In this document: in pieces, positions 25,526-33,349 of the stretch
How the letters are laid out: every line of letters begins with the position of its first letter
How positions within the stretch are numbered: position 1 is the stretch's first letter
Assembly: GCF_023273875.1 (NCBI RefSeq)
Contig: NZ_CP096882.1
Coordinates: 1,798,001 to 1,862,000, forward strand
Direction: 5' to 3'
DNA from: Pseudarthrobacter sp. SSS035
GTDB lineage: Bacteria; Actinomycetota; Actinomycetes; Actinomycetales; Micrococcaceae
DNA: 64,000 nucleotides
Notes under the pieces: generated by a model
Told to the model about the DNA's origin: nothing
Databases searched by the model: none
Seen by the model: the letters and a program-made list of their open reading frames with translations, nothing else
Made by a program: the position numbers and the translations under genes

Positions 25526-26412
25526 TGTTCACTTTCGACCAACTGGCCGGATTCATCGCGGTCGCGGAGGAACTCCACTTCGGACGGGCCGCGGAAAAGC
25601 TGAATATGACCCAGCCGCCGCTCAGCCGCCAGATCCAGAAGCTGGAGAAAAGCATCGGCACGGAGCTGCTGGAGCGCGACAACCGCAAAGTGGAGCTCAC
25701 ACCCGCCGGCCGGGCCTTCCTGGACGAGGCCAAAAGGCTTATGGCCCTGGCCAACCGGGCCCCGGTGACGGCCCGCCGGATCGCCACCGGCCGCTCCGGC
25801 GTCCTCCGGGTGGGCTTCACCGCGGCCAGCGGGTTCAGCATCCTTGGTCCCCTCCTGGAGGAGATCGCGTCAATCCTTCCCGACGTCGACATCGACCTGC
25901 AGGAGCTCGTCACCGGGGAACAGATCCAGGGCCTGCTGACGGGTGAACTCGACCTGGGCCTGGCCCGGCCGCCCTTTGACCGGGACGTCTTTGATTCGCA
26001 TCTCCTGTACCGGGAACCTCTGGTGCTGGCCGTGCCAACGGGCCACCGGTTGGCGGACCTTTCCCGGCCGGTGGAGGATGCCGATTTCCGGGACGAACCC
26101 CTCATCATGCATTCGCCGGCGAAAGCCGCCTATTTCTACGACCTGGTCATCCGCCTGCACTCCATCCACCACGGGAATGTCCTGCATACCGTGAGCCAGA
26201 TCCTCACCATGGTCTCCCTTGTCGCAGCCAAGCGCGGTGTTGCCTTTGTCCCGCACTCAGCTACGCTCCTGGCGATCAAGGGAGTCGAATTCCTGCCACT
26301 GGCCGGCGCCAGCAGCGAGGACCCGGTTGAACTGCACGCCATCTGGAACCGTAAGGTGGCCAACCCGGCCCTGCGGCGGCTGCTGCAGGACCTGGAATTC
26401 AGGACGGAGTAG
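25525..26412 (+). CDS. LysR family transcriptional regulator of sugar-acid genes
   Basis: 295 residues, normal LysR length. N-terminal winged helix: FTFDQLAGFIAVAEELHFGRAAEKLNMTQPPLSRQIQKLEKSIGTELLERDNRKVELTPAGRAFLDEAKRL. The substrate-binding domain (residues ~90-290) includes LRVGFTAASGFSILGPLLEEI and VSLVAAKRGVAFVPHSATLL. It is followed by the kdgD-aldehyde dehydrogenase-gudD-AEC operon. Copies of a composite operator at its own start, before kdgD and before tctC make it the likely regulator of all three. The inducer is probably an aldarate or ketodeoxy derivative; this is inference. Confidence 0.92.
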   Translation: MFTFDQLAGFIAVAEELHFGRAAEKLNMTQPPLSRQIQKLEKSIGTELLERDNRKVELTPAGRAFLDEAKRLMALANRAPVTARRIATGRSGVLRVGFTAASGFSILGPLLEEIASILPDVDIDLQELVTGEQIQGLLTGELDLGLARPPFDRDVFDSHLLYREPLVLAVPTGHRLADLSRPVEDADFRDEPLIMHSPAKAAYFYDLVIRLHSIHHGNVLHTVSQILTMVSLVAAKRGVAFVPHSATLLAIKGVEFLPLAGASSEDPVELHAIWNRKVANPALRRLLQDLEFRTE

Positions 26413-26434
26413 CGGCCGGTTGACTCCTTGGGAG

Positions 26435-26502
26435 TGATGCAGTCCGGGTATCAATCAATACGAAAAAGGGCTTAGACAGGCATCATGTGACCTCCCTACT
26501 CT
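26435..26502 (+). promoter_or_regulatory. kdgD promoter with composite LysR-type operator
   Basis: TGATGCAGTCCGGGTATCA (26435-26453, ATGC-N7-GTAT box), 14 bases, GGGCTTAGACAGGCATCAT (26468-26486). TTAGAC at 26472-26477 can be a -35 and TACTCT at 26497-26502 a -10, spacer 19. The second element is identical over 19 bases to the one before tctC, and the relative spacing is identical. The long spacer is consistent with an activator-dependent promoter. Confidence 0.78.
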
Positions 26503-26567
26503 GGACAGGAATCAGCATCCAGCGGCCCGCGGCATTCGCCCCGAGGCCTCCAGACAGAGGACACATC

Positions 26568-27482
26568 GTGGCGAAATACACCCCCCAGGAACTGGCAGAC
26601 ACCCTCAAGGAAGGCCTGCTCTCGTTCCCGGTGACGTCCTTCGGTGCCCAGTTGCAGTTCGACGAGGAAAACTACCGCAAGCACCTCGCCTGGCAGGCCA
26701 GCTTCCCGGTTGCCGGCCTCTTCGCGGCGGGCGGCACCGGTGAAGGGTTCTCCCTCACTCCGGCGGAATCCGAGCGTGTGGTCCGCACCGCCGTCGAGGA
26801 AGTCGGCAACCTGGTTCCCGTCCTGGCTTCTGCCGGTGGGTCCACCGCCCAGGCCATCGAGAACGCCAAAGCCGCCGAAGCTGCCGGCGCCGACGGGCTC
26901 CTGCTCCTCCCCCCGTACCTCACCGAGGCCGACCAGGGTGGCCTGACCGACCACGTCAGCGCCATCTGCGCCTCAACCTCGCTGGGCGTCATCATCTACA
27001 ACCGCGCCAACGCCATCTACAAGGACACCACTGTGGCCACCCTCGCGGACCGCCACGAAAACCTGATCGGTTTCAAGGACGGCGTGGGCGACCTCGAACA
27101 CGACGCCCGCGTCTACGCCAAGCTCGGCGACCGCCTCTTCTACCTCGGAGGCCTTCCCACGGCGGAAACCTTCGCCCTCCCGCTGCTGCAGCTGGGCATG
27201 AGCACCTACTCCAGCGCCATGTACAACTTCGTCCCGCAGTTCGCCCTGGACTTCTACCAGGACGTCCGCAACAACGACCGCGTCGCCGTGAACAAGAAGC
27301 TCAACGAGTTCGTGATCCCGTACCTGGACATCCGCGACCGCGTGAAAGGCTACTCCGTCTCCATCGTCAAGGGCGGCCTGGACGCCATCGGCCGCTCCGC
27401 CGGCGGCGTCCGCCCGCCGCTGCAGAACCTGGCGCCCCAGGACCTCGCAGACCTCAAGGCCCTCATCGCCACCGTTTCCTGA
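26568..27482 (+). CDS. kdgD: 5-dehydro-4-deoxyglucarate dehydratase
   Basis: 304 residues from GTG 26568 (AGAGGA upstream); the longer open frame begins inside the operator and is rejected. Member of the DapA/aldolase class I family: AAGGTGEGFSLT near residue 55, catalytic Tyr at VIIYNRAN (Y144) and Schiff-base Lys at IGFKDGVGD (K170). It converts 5-keto-4-deoxyglucarate to 2-ketoglutarate semialdehyde with loss of water and CO2. First gene of the glucarate operon; the next enzyme oxidises its product. Confidence 0.93.
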   Translation: MAKYTPQELADTLKEGLLSFPVTSFGAQLQFDEENYRKHLAWQASFPVAGLFAAGGTGEGFSLTPAESERVVRTAVEEVGNLVPVLASAGGSTAQAIENAKAAEAAGADGLLLLPPYLTEADQGGLTDHVSAICASTSLGVIIYNRANAIYKDTTVATLADRHENLIGFKDGVGDLEHDARVYAKLGDRLFYLGGLPTAETFALPLLQLGMSTYSSAMYNFVPQFALDFYQDVRNNDRVAVNKKLNEFVIPYLDIRDRVKGYSVSIVKGGLDAIGRSAGGVRPPLQNLAPQDLADLKALIATVS

Positions 27483-27523
27483 ACCTCGGCCTTCTTACCA
27501 ACGTCTCCCTAGGAGTAAATACA

Positions 27524-29131
27524 GTGACACTCACCGGACATTCCCTGATCGCCGGCCAGCCCGTCGTCGGCAGCGGCAGGACCGCCTTCGGCTTCAACCC
27601 CGCCACCAACGAGGCGCTCGAACCCGCGTACACGCTGATCACCGAAGACCAGCTGACGACGGCGACCTCCGCCGCCGCCGCCGCCTACCCCTCCTTCAGT
27701 GCCCTGGACCCCGAGACGCACGCCGGCTTCCTTGAAGCCATCGCCGGGAACATCGAGGCCATCGGCGATGAACTGATCATCCGCGCGGGCCAGGAAACCG
27801 GGCTGCCCACCGCCCGGCTGACCGGTGAACGGGCCCGCACCACCGGGCAGCTCCGCCTGTTCGCGAACGTGGTCCGCCAGGGTGACTTCCGCGGCGTCCG
27901 CATCGATCCGGCCCTGCCGGAGCGCACTCCCCTGCCCCGCGCGGACATCCGCCAGCGCCAGATCCCGCTGGGTCCCGTGGCGGTGTTCGGTGCCAGCAAC
28001 TTCCCGCTCGCGTTCTCGACGGCGGGCGGAGACACCGCCTCCGCCCTCGCCGCCGGCTGCCCGGTGGTCTTCAAGGCCCACAACGCCCACCCCGGGACCA
28101 GCGAACTCGTGGGACAGGCCATCGCCAAGGCCGTTGCGGACGCAGGGTTGCACCCCGGCGTCTTCTCCCTGATCTACGGACCCGGCGCCAGCATCGGCCA
28201 GGCCCTGGTAGCCGATCCCGCCATTAAGGCAGTGGGCTTCACCGGCTCCCAGAGTGCCGGGATCGCCCTGATACGGACCGCCGCCGCCCGGCCGGAACCC
28301 ATCCCGGTGTACGCGGAAATGTCCTCGCTGAACCCGGTGTTTGTGTTCGACGGCGCCCTCAAGGGTGACGTTGACGCGCTGGCACAGCAGTACGTCACCG
28401 CCGTCACCGGCAGCTCAGGCCAACTCTGCACCTCCCCCGGCCTGCTGTTCGCCCCCGAAGGCGAGCTGGGCGACAAACTCGCAGCCGCCGTCGGCCGCGC
28501 CGTCTCCGCCTGCGCCGGCCAGACGATGCTCACCGAGGGAATCGCCGGATCCTGGAACGCCGGAGCCGAAGCCCTCGGTTCCGCGGACGGCGTCACCGTC
28601 GTCGGACAGGGCACTGAGGGTCCCACCAAAAACGCGCCCGCCCCGACGATCTTCGGGACCGGCGTCAAGGAATTCGTTGCCAACCACGTGCTGCACGCCG
28701 AAATCTTCGGCGCCGCGTCCCTGGTGATCCGCTACGGCTCGGTGCACGAACTGATTGCCGCCACCAACCGGCTGGAAGGCCAGCTCACCGCCTCCCTGCA
28801 GCTCACCGAAGAGGACTACCCGACGGCGGCGCAATTGCTCCCCGCCCTCGAGCAGAAGGTGGGCCGCATCATCGTCAACGGCTGGCCCACCGGCGTCGAA
28901 GTGGGCCACGCCATGGTCCACGGCGGACCGTTCCCCGCCACCTCGGACGCCCGCACCACCTCGGTGGGCACGCTGGCCATCAACCGTTTCCTCCGGCCGG
29001 TCGCCTACCAGAACCTGCCCCAGGAACTGCTGCCGGCCGCGCTCCGGGACACCAACCCCTGGCAGCTGAACCGCCGCATCGACGGCACCGTTGAAGCCGC
29101 AGCCGATGCAAAAGATAAGGTCAACGCATGA
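27524..29131 (+). CDS. 2-ketoglutarate semialdehyde dehydrogenase (NADP+-type aldehyde dehydrogenase)
   Basis: 535 residues starting at GTG 27524 with AGGAG nine bases upstream. The NAD(P)-binding segment reads GPVAVFGASNFPLAFSTAGGDTASALAAGCPVVFKAH. The catalytic Glu lies in YAEMSSLNPVFVF, where the usual ELGGK is replaced by EMSSLNP as in ketoglutarate-semialdehyde dehydrogenases. The nucleophilic Cys is in TGSSGQLCTSPGLL. It converts ketoglutarate semialdehyde to 2-ketoglutarate, completing entry into the TCA cycle. It is coupled by a four-base overlap to gudD. Confidence 0.92.
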   Translation: MTLTGHSLIAGQPVVGSGRTAFGFNPATNEALEPAYTLITEDQLTTATSAAAAAYPSFSALDPETHAGFLEAIAGNIEAIGDELIIRAGQETGLPTARLTGERARTTGQLRLFANVVRQGDFRGVRIDPALPERTPLPRADIRQRQIPLGPVAVFGASNFPLAFSTAGGDTASALAAGCPVVFKAHNAHPGTSELVGQAIAKAVADAGLHPGVFSLIYGPGASIGQALVADPAIKAVGFTGSQSAGIALIRTAAARPEPIPVYAEMSSLNPVFVFDGALKGDVDALAQQYVTAVTGSSGQLCTSPGLLFAPEGELGDKLAAAVGRAVSACAGQTMLTEGIAGSWNAGAEALGSADGVTVVGQGTEGPTKNAPAPTIFGTGVKEFVANHVLHAEIFGAASLVIRYGSVHELIAATNRLEGQLTASLQLTEEDYPTAAQLLPALEQKVGRIIVNGWPTGVEVGHAMVHGGPFPATSDARTTSVGTLAINRFLRPVAYQNLPQELLPAALRDTNPWQLNRRIDGTVEAAADAKDKVNA

Positions 29132-30456
29132 GCAACCAGCCCACGATCGCCCGCGTCGAAGTGGTCCCCGTTGCTGGCCACGACAGCATGCTGATGAACC
29201 TCAGCGGCGCCCACGGGCCCTTCTTTACCCGCAACGTGGTCATCGTGACAGACTCCGATGGCCGCACCGGCCTGGGCGAGGTTCCCGGCGGCGAGAAGAT
29301 CAAAACCACCATCGAGGAGGCCGGGACGCTGATCACCGGCCAGCCCGTGGCCCGCTTCCGCTCCCTGCTCCGGGAGATCGCGGCGGAGTTCGCAGACCGC
29401 GACGCCGGCGGCCGCGGCCTGCAGACCTTCGACCTCCGCACCACGGTCCACGCCGTCACCGCCGTCGAATCGGCCTTGCTCGACCTGCATGGCCAGTTCC
29501 TCGGCGTTCCGGTCGCCGAACTGCTCGGTGACGGGCAGCAGCGCACCTCGGTGCCGATGCTCGGATACCTTTTCTTTGTTGGTGACCAGGCCCGCACAGA
29601 CCTCCCCTACCTGGTGGAGGAGACGCCGTCGGACCGCTGGGAGAAGCTGCGCCGGCAGGAGGCGATGACTCCGGAGGCAGTTGTGGCCCTGGCCGAGGCC
29701 GCCCACGAGCGGTACGGCTTCACTGATTTCAAGCTCAAGGGCGGCGTGCTGTCCGGGGATGACGAAGTTGATGTGGTGACCGCCCTTCACGCGCGCTTCC
29801 CGGACGCGCGGGTGACCCTGGACCCGAACGGCGGCTGGCTCCTGGAGGAAGCCATCCGCCTCGGCAAGCGGATGCAGGGTGTGGTGGCGTATGCCGAGGA
29901 TCCGTGCGGTGCGGAAGGCCGGTTCTCCGGGCGCGAAGTCATGGCGGAGTTCCGCCGCGCCACCGGCCTCAAGACGGCCACCAACATGATCGCCACGGAC
30001 TGGCGGGAGCTGTCGCACGCCATCCGCAGCAACGCCGTGGACATTCCGCTGGCGGACCCGCATTTCTGGACCATGTCCGGCTCAGTCCGCGTGGCGCAGC
30101 TGTGCAACGAGTTCGGACTGACCTGGGGATCGCACTCGAACAACCACTTCGACATCTCACTGGCCATGTTCACGCACACCGGCGCGGCCGCCCCGGGCGA
30201 AATCACCGCGCTGGACACGCACTGGATCTGGCAGGACGGGCAGGGGCTCACCAAGAACCCGCTGCAGATCCGCGACGGCGCCATCTCGGTGCCCGATGCG
30301 CCCGGCCTGGGCATCGAACTGGACCGCGACGCCCTGGACAAGGCGCACGAGCTGTACCTGCAGCACGGCCTCGACGCGCGGGACGACAGCATCGGCATGC
30401 AGTATTACGTCGATGGCTGGTCCTTCGACCCGAAGCGGCCCTGCCTGGTCCGCTAG
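29128..30456 (+). CDS. gudD: Glucarate dehydratase
   Basis: 442 residues, enolase superfamily. N-terminal capping domain with ARVEVVPVAGHDSMLMNLSGAHGPFFTRNVVIV, typical of glucarate dehydratase. The barrel carries the KxK base motif (FKLKGGVLSGDDEVD), metal ligands around LDPNGGW and YAEDPCG, and the catalytic His in WGSHSNNHFDISLAMFTH. It dehydrates D-glucarate to 5-keto-4-deoxyglucarate, the KdgD substrate. The ATG overlaps the preceding stop. Confidence 0.95.
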   Translation: MSNQPTIARVEVVPVAGHDSMLMNLSGAHGPFFTRNVVIVTDSDGRTGLGEVPGGEKIKTTIEEAGTLITGQPVARFRSLLREIAAEFADRDAGGRGLQTFDLRTTVHAVTAVESALLDLHGQFLGVPVAELLGDGQQRTSVPMLGYLFFVGDQARTDLPYLVEETPSDRWEKLRRQEAMTPEAVVALAEAAHERYGFTDFKLKGGVLSGDDEVDVVTALHARFPDARVTLDPNGGWLLEEAIRLGKRMQGVVAYAEDPCGAEGRFSGREVMAEFRRATGLKTATNMIATDWRELSHAIRSNAVDIPLADPHFWTMSGSVRVAQLCNEFGLTWGSHSNNHFDISLAMFTHTGAAAPGEITALDTHWIWQDGQGLTKNPLQIRDGAISVPDAPGLGIELDRDALDKAHELYLQHGLDARDDSIGMQYYVDGWSFDPKRPCLVR

Positions 30457-30465
30457 AACCATAGC

Positions 30466-30509
30466 TTCCGCACGGTCGGTCCCCTTAGAGAGGGGCTGGC
30501 CGTGCGGAA
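30466..30509 (+). terminator. Hairpin between gudD and the AEC carrier gene
   Basis: TTCCGCACGG (30466-30475) pairs with CCGTGCGGAA (30500-30509); an inner CCCCTTAGAGAGGGG adds a second small stem-loop. It begins 10 bases after the gudD stop. It can terminate or attenuate transcription before the transporter, reducing its level relative to the enzymes. No T-tract follows. Confidence 0.55.
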
Positions 30510-30538
30510 ATTCCAACAGCTAAATAGAAGGGTGGACT

Positions 30539-31459
30539 GTGGGCGGCGTTGTCTCCGGAATCCTGATCGTCTCCGTGGTCATTGCCGTGGGCTATTTCGC
30601 GGCCCGGCTGCGGATCCTGGGGCCGGAAGTCCAGGGTGCACTGACCCGCACTGCCTACTACGTCACCAACCCGGCGCTGCTTTTCACGGTGGTTGCCGGC
30701 AGCGATATCCGCGCCGCCCTGGGAACCGATGCCCCGCTCGCGCTGCTCTCCGCAGCGATAGTGGGGCTTCTTTATTGGCTGGCGAGTTTCCTGTTCTTCC
30801 GGCGTCCGGCGGCGGAGACCGCCGTCGGGGCCATGGCCAGCAGCTACGCGAACGCCAACAACATCGGCATCCCGGTGTCCCTGTACGCCGTGGGAACGGC
30901 ACAGCACGTGGCACCGGTGCTGCTGGTCCAGCTCCTGGTGATGGCGCCGTTCTACCTGACAGTCCTGGGCCTGGTCTCCGGTTCCAAAATCTCGTGGAAG
31001 AAGATGCTGCTGCAGCCGTTGGGCAATCCCATGATCATCGCCTCGGCATTGGGTGTGGCCGTCGCCCTGACCGGCTGGACCGCGCCGGACCTGCTGCAGA
31101 AGCCCATCGACATGCTGGCCGGCGGGGCCGTGCCCATGGTCCTGCTGGCCTTCGGCCTTTCCCTCGCCGGCCGCGCCCCGCTGCAGAAGGATGACGGCCG
31201 GACGGAAACCCTCGTGGCAACGTTCCTCAAAATCGCCGGGATGCCGCTGATTGTGTGGGTGCTTGGCCGCTTTGTCTTCGGGCTGGAAGGCCAGCATCTC
31301 CTGGCCAGCGTGATCATGGCGGCACTTCCCACCGCCCAGAACGTGTTCCTCTTTGCATCCCCCTACGGCCGCGGCATGACCGTGGCCCGCGACGTCATCC
31401 TGTGCACCACCGTACTGAGTGTGGGCGCACTCCTGGCCGTCGCCTGGCTGGTTGGGTAG
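30539..31459 (+). CDS. AEC (auxin efflux carrier/Mem_trans) family transporter
   Basis: 306 residues from GTG 30539 (AGAAGGG upstream). Ten hydrophobic spans in two halves. GYFAARLRILGPEVQGALTRTAYYVTNPALLFTVVAGSDI near the N terminus and ASSYANANNIGIPVSLYAVG near residue 100 are hallmarks of the family. The C-terminal PTAQNVFLFASPYGRGMTVARDVILCTT repeats this crossover motif. It follows the glucarate enzymes and probably moves an organic acid across the membrane; direction and cargo are unknown. Confidence 0.88.
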   Translation: MGGVVSGILIVSVVIAVGYFAARLRILGPEVQGALTRTAYYVTNPALLFTVVAGSDIRAALGTDAPLALLSAAIVGLLYWLASFLFFRRPAAETAVGAMASSYANANNIGIPVSLYAVGTAQHVAPVLLVQLLVMAPFYLTVLGLVSGSKISWKKMLLQPLGNPMIIASALGVAVALTGWTAPDLLQKPIDMLAGGAVPMVLLAFGLSLAGRAPLQKDDGRTETLVATFLKIAGMPLIVWVLGRFVFGLEGQHLLASVIMAALPTAQNVFLFASPYGRGMTVARDVILCTTVLSVGALLAVAWLVG

Positions 31460-31913
31460 ACCCGGGGCGGATCTCCCGTCTGTCCCCCCGACGTCCAAAG
31501 GCAGGTCCGACGGGTTGTGGCTGCGAGCATGCCCCAACTCCTGCGGACTTCAGCCTGAGCTCTGGAAAGACTGAGTTCCATGGAACGGGAGTTCTCGCAG
31601 CTACTTCTACTCCCGTGCCTTGAAAACCGATAACGGACGTTACGTAAAGTAGAACAGTGATTATTGCATCCGATGCACGATCACACCTCCTCCGCCCATT
31701 GCCACCCGGTACCGCGTCACTTGAAGTAGAAATATGCCTGTGACCTGCGGAAACACCGCGCGAATGGTCGGCGGGGCTACTCGTAGGTCCACCAAGCAGC
31801 CCTCAAAAGCTGGAGTGCATCAAGCTGGAATGGGCCCTCTGATCCGCGGATTTGCGCGGATTCTGCATTAATTGCATGATTCTTGCATCCAATGCAATGT
31901 ATCAGGAGGGTTC
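31460..31913. other. Intergenic region at the left edge of the island, with repeated TTGCATCC motifs
   Basis: No gene supported in 454 bases. An imperfect hairpin (ACGGGAGT ... ACTCCCGT, around 31588-31615) may end the AEC transcript. TTGCATCCGATGCA (31664-31677) and TTGCATCCAATGCA (31883-31896) are near-identical, partly palindromic copies. The second is nested in ATTGCAT-N14-ATGCAAT (31871-31898), six bases before the integrase ribosome-binding site AGGAGGG. These are candidate operators for the HTH protein encoded downstream, or recombinase binding sites. Confidence 0.5.
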
Positions 31914-33011
31914 GTGGCGGTCGATTTAGCGGGGCGGGTGCTCGACTTCGGCGCTGTGCGTTTCCTTCACCCGGAGGACCACGTGTTCACACAGATGCTC
32001 ACGGGCTGGCGCAACCAGCAGCTGAGTAGGAACCTGTCGTTTGGCACGATCGAGGGCCGGGAACGGCTGGTGACGCGGTTCCAGGAGTCCACGAACGAGT
32101 ATCCGTGGCAGTGGACGCCGGCCCACGTGGACGAGTTCTTCGGGGATCTGCGCAGCGTGAAGCGTGCCGCCCAGTCCACAATCCGGAGCTACCAGGCAGC
32201 GCTGAGGGCGTTCTGCGCCTATGCGGCGTCGCCTGAGTATGGCTGGGACCGGGTCTGTGAACAGTACTTCGGAACGCACCCTGCACAGGTATGTTTTGAC
32301 TGGAACACCGCGGTCCATGCGCAGGCGACAGAGTCAGCTCCTGTCCGGCGCCCGTTCACCAGGCAGGAGTTGCAGGCCTTCTTTGACCGAGCCGATGACG
32401 AGGTGGACCGGATCGCGACTCTGGGCCGCAAAGGCTGGCTGCCGGCCTACCGCGACGCTGTCCTGTTCAAGGTGGCCTACTGCTGGGGGCTGCGACGCAA
32501 TGAGGTCAGACACCTGCAGACTGTGGATTTTTCCAGGAACCCCCACGCGCGGGAGTTTGGCAAGTACGGGGTGCTGCAGGTCCGCTATGGCAAGGCCATG
32601 CGGGGCTCTCCCCCGAAACGCCGCAGCGTCCTGACAGTGTTTGACTGGTCGGCGGAGATCATCGCCGACTGGCTGGAACGCGGCCACCCGCACATGACCG
32701 ACGGGCTGGACCTGTTCCCCTCCGAACGCGGCACCCTGGTTTCCGAGACCGCGCTGAACCGCAGGTTCAACCGCTACTGCCAAGACCTGGGCCTCTCCCC
32801 CGGCCTGGACATCCACTCGCTGCGCCGCTCCTACGTCACCCACCTGATCGAAGCCGGCATGGACCCCCTGTTCGTCCAGCACCAGGCTGGACACGAACAC
32901 GCCTCGACCACGGCCCTCTATACCTCCGTCTCCAGCGACTACCGGATCAAAACGCTGCGCCGGGCCCTGGACTCCACCGTCCGGGACGCCCTTGCCGGAA
33001 TGGAAGACTGA
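31914..33011 (+). CDS. Tyrosine recombinase/integrase
   Basis: 365 residues from GTG 31914 (AGGAGGG seven bases upstream). The N-terminal core-binding domain (residues ~45-130) is followed by the catalytic domain, with Arg in KVAYCWGLRRNEVRHL, the HxxR box as DIHSLRRSYVTHLI, and H..Y as QHQAGHEHASTTALYTSVS. The full R-H-R-H-Y set is therefore present, and cleavage activity is expected. It is followed five bases later by an HTH protein and then a second, unusual integrase-like gene, an arrangement resembling Tn554-type multi-gene transposition modules. Confidence 0.92.
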   Translation: MAVDLAGRVLDFGAVRFLHPEDHVFTQMLTGWRNQQLSRNLSFGTIEGRERLVTRFQESTNEYPWQWTPAHVDEFFGDLRSVKRAAQSTIRSYQAALRAFCAYAASPEYGWDRVCEQYFGTHPAQVCFDWNTAVHAQATESAPVRRPFTRQELQAFFDRADDEVDRIATLGRKGWLPAYRDAVLFKVAYCWGLRRNEVRHLQTVDFSRNPHAREFGKYGVLQVRYGKAMRGSPPKRRSVLTVFDWSAEIIADWLERGHPHMTDGLDLFPSERGTLVSETALNRRFNRYCQDLGLSPGLDIHSLRRSYVTHLIEAGMDPLFVQHQAGHEHASTTALYTSVSSDYRIKTLRRALDSTVRDALAGMED

Positions 33012-33016
33012 ACCTC

Positions 33017-33349
33017 ATGAAACGAGAGATCGACTACCGGTGGCGGCTCGCCGAACTCATGGCAGCCCGCGGAATGCACAACAGCACCGACCTGGGCCCG
33101 TTGCTGAAGGAACGCGGCATCGAGCTCTCGGCCTCCCAGGTATATCGGCTGGTCACCCAGCGCCCGGAACGTGTCTCGCTGATGATGGTCGCTGCTCTCT
33201 GCGATATCTTCTCCTGCGGACCCGAGGACCTGGTCACCGTCATTGCAACAGACGCCAAGGTCCGCAAGGTCGCCTCCGACGCCAACGTCGTGGACCTGAA
33301 CAAGACCATCCGGCCAAAACGTGCCCGCGTGATCCGCGATGACGGCTGA
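33017..33349 (+). CDS. Small XRE-type helix-turn-helix protein
   Basis: 110 residues. A Cro/C1-like helix-turn-helix spans residues ~8-75: WRLAELMAARGMHNSTDLGPLLKERGIELSASQVYRLVTQRPERVSLMMVAALCDIFSCGPEDLV. The C terminus is basic (KTIRPKRARVIRDDG). It lies between two recombinase-like genes; its 3' end overlaps the next start by 11 bases. Probably the regulator or accessory DNA-binding subunit of the recombination module. Confidence 0.85.
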   Translation: MKREIDYRWRLAELMAARGMHNSTDLGPLLKERGIELSASQVYRLVTQRPERVSLMMVAALCDIFSCGPEDLVTVIATDAKVRKVASDANVVDLNKTIRPKRARVIRDDG

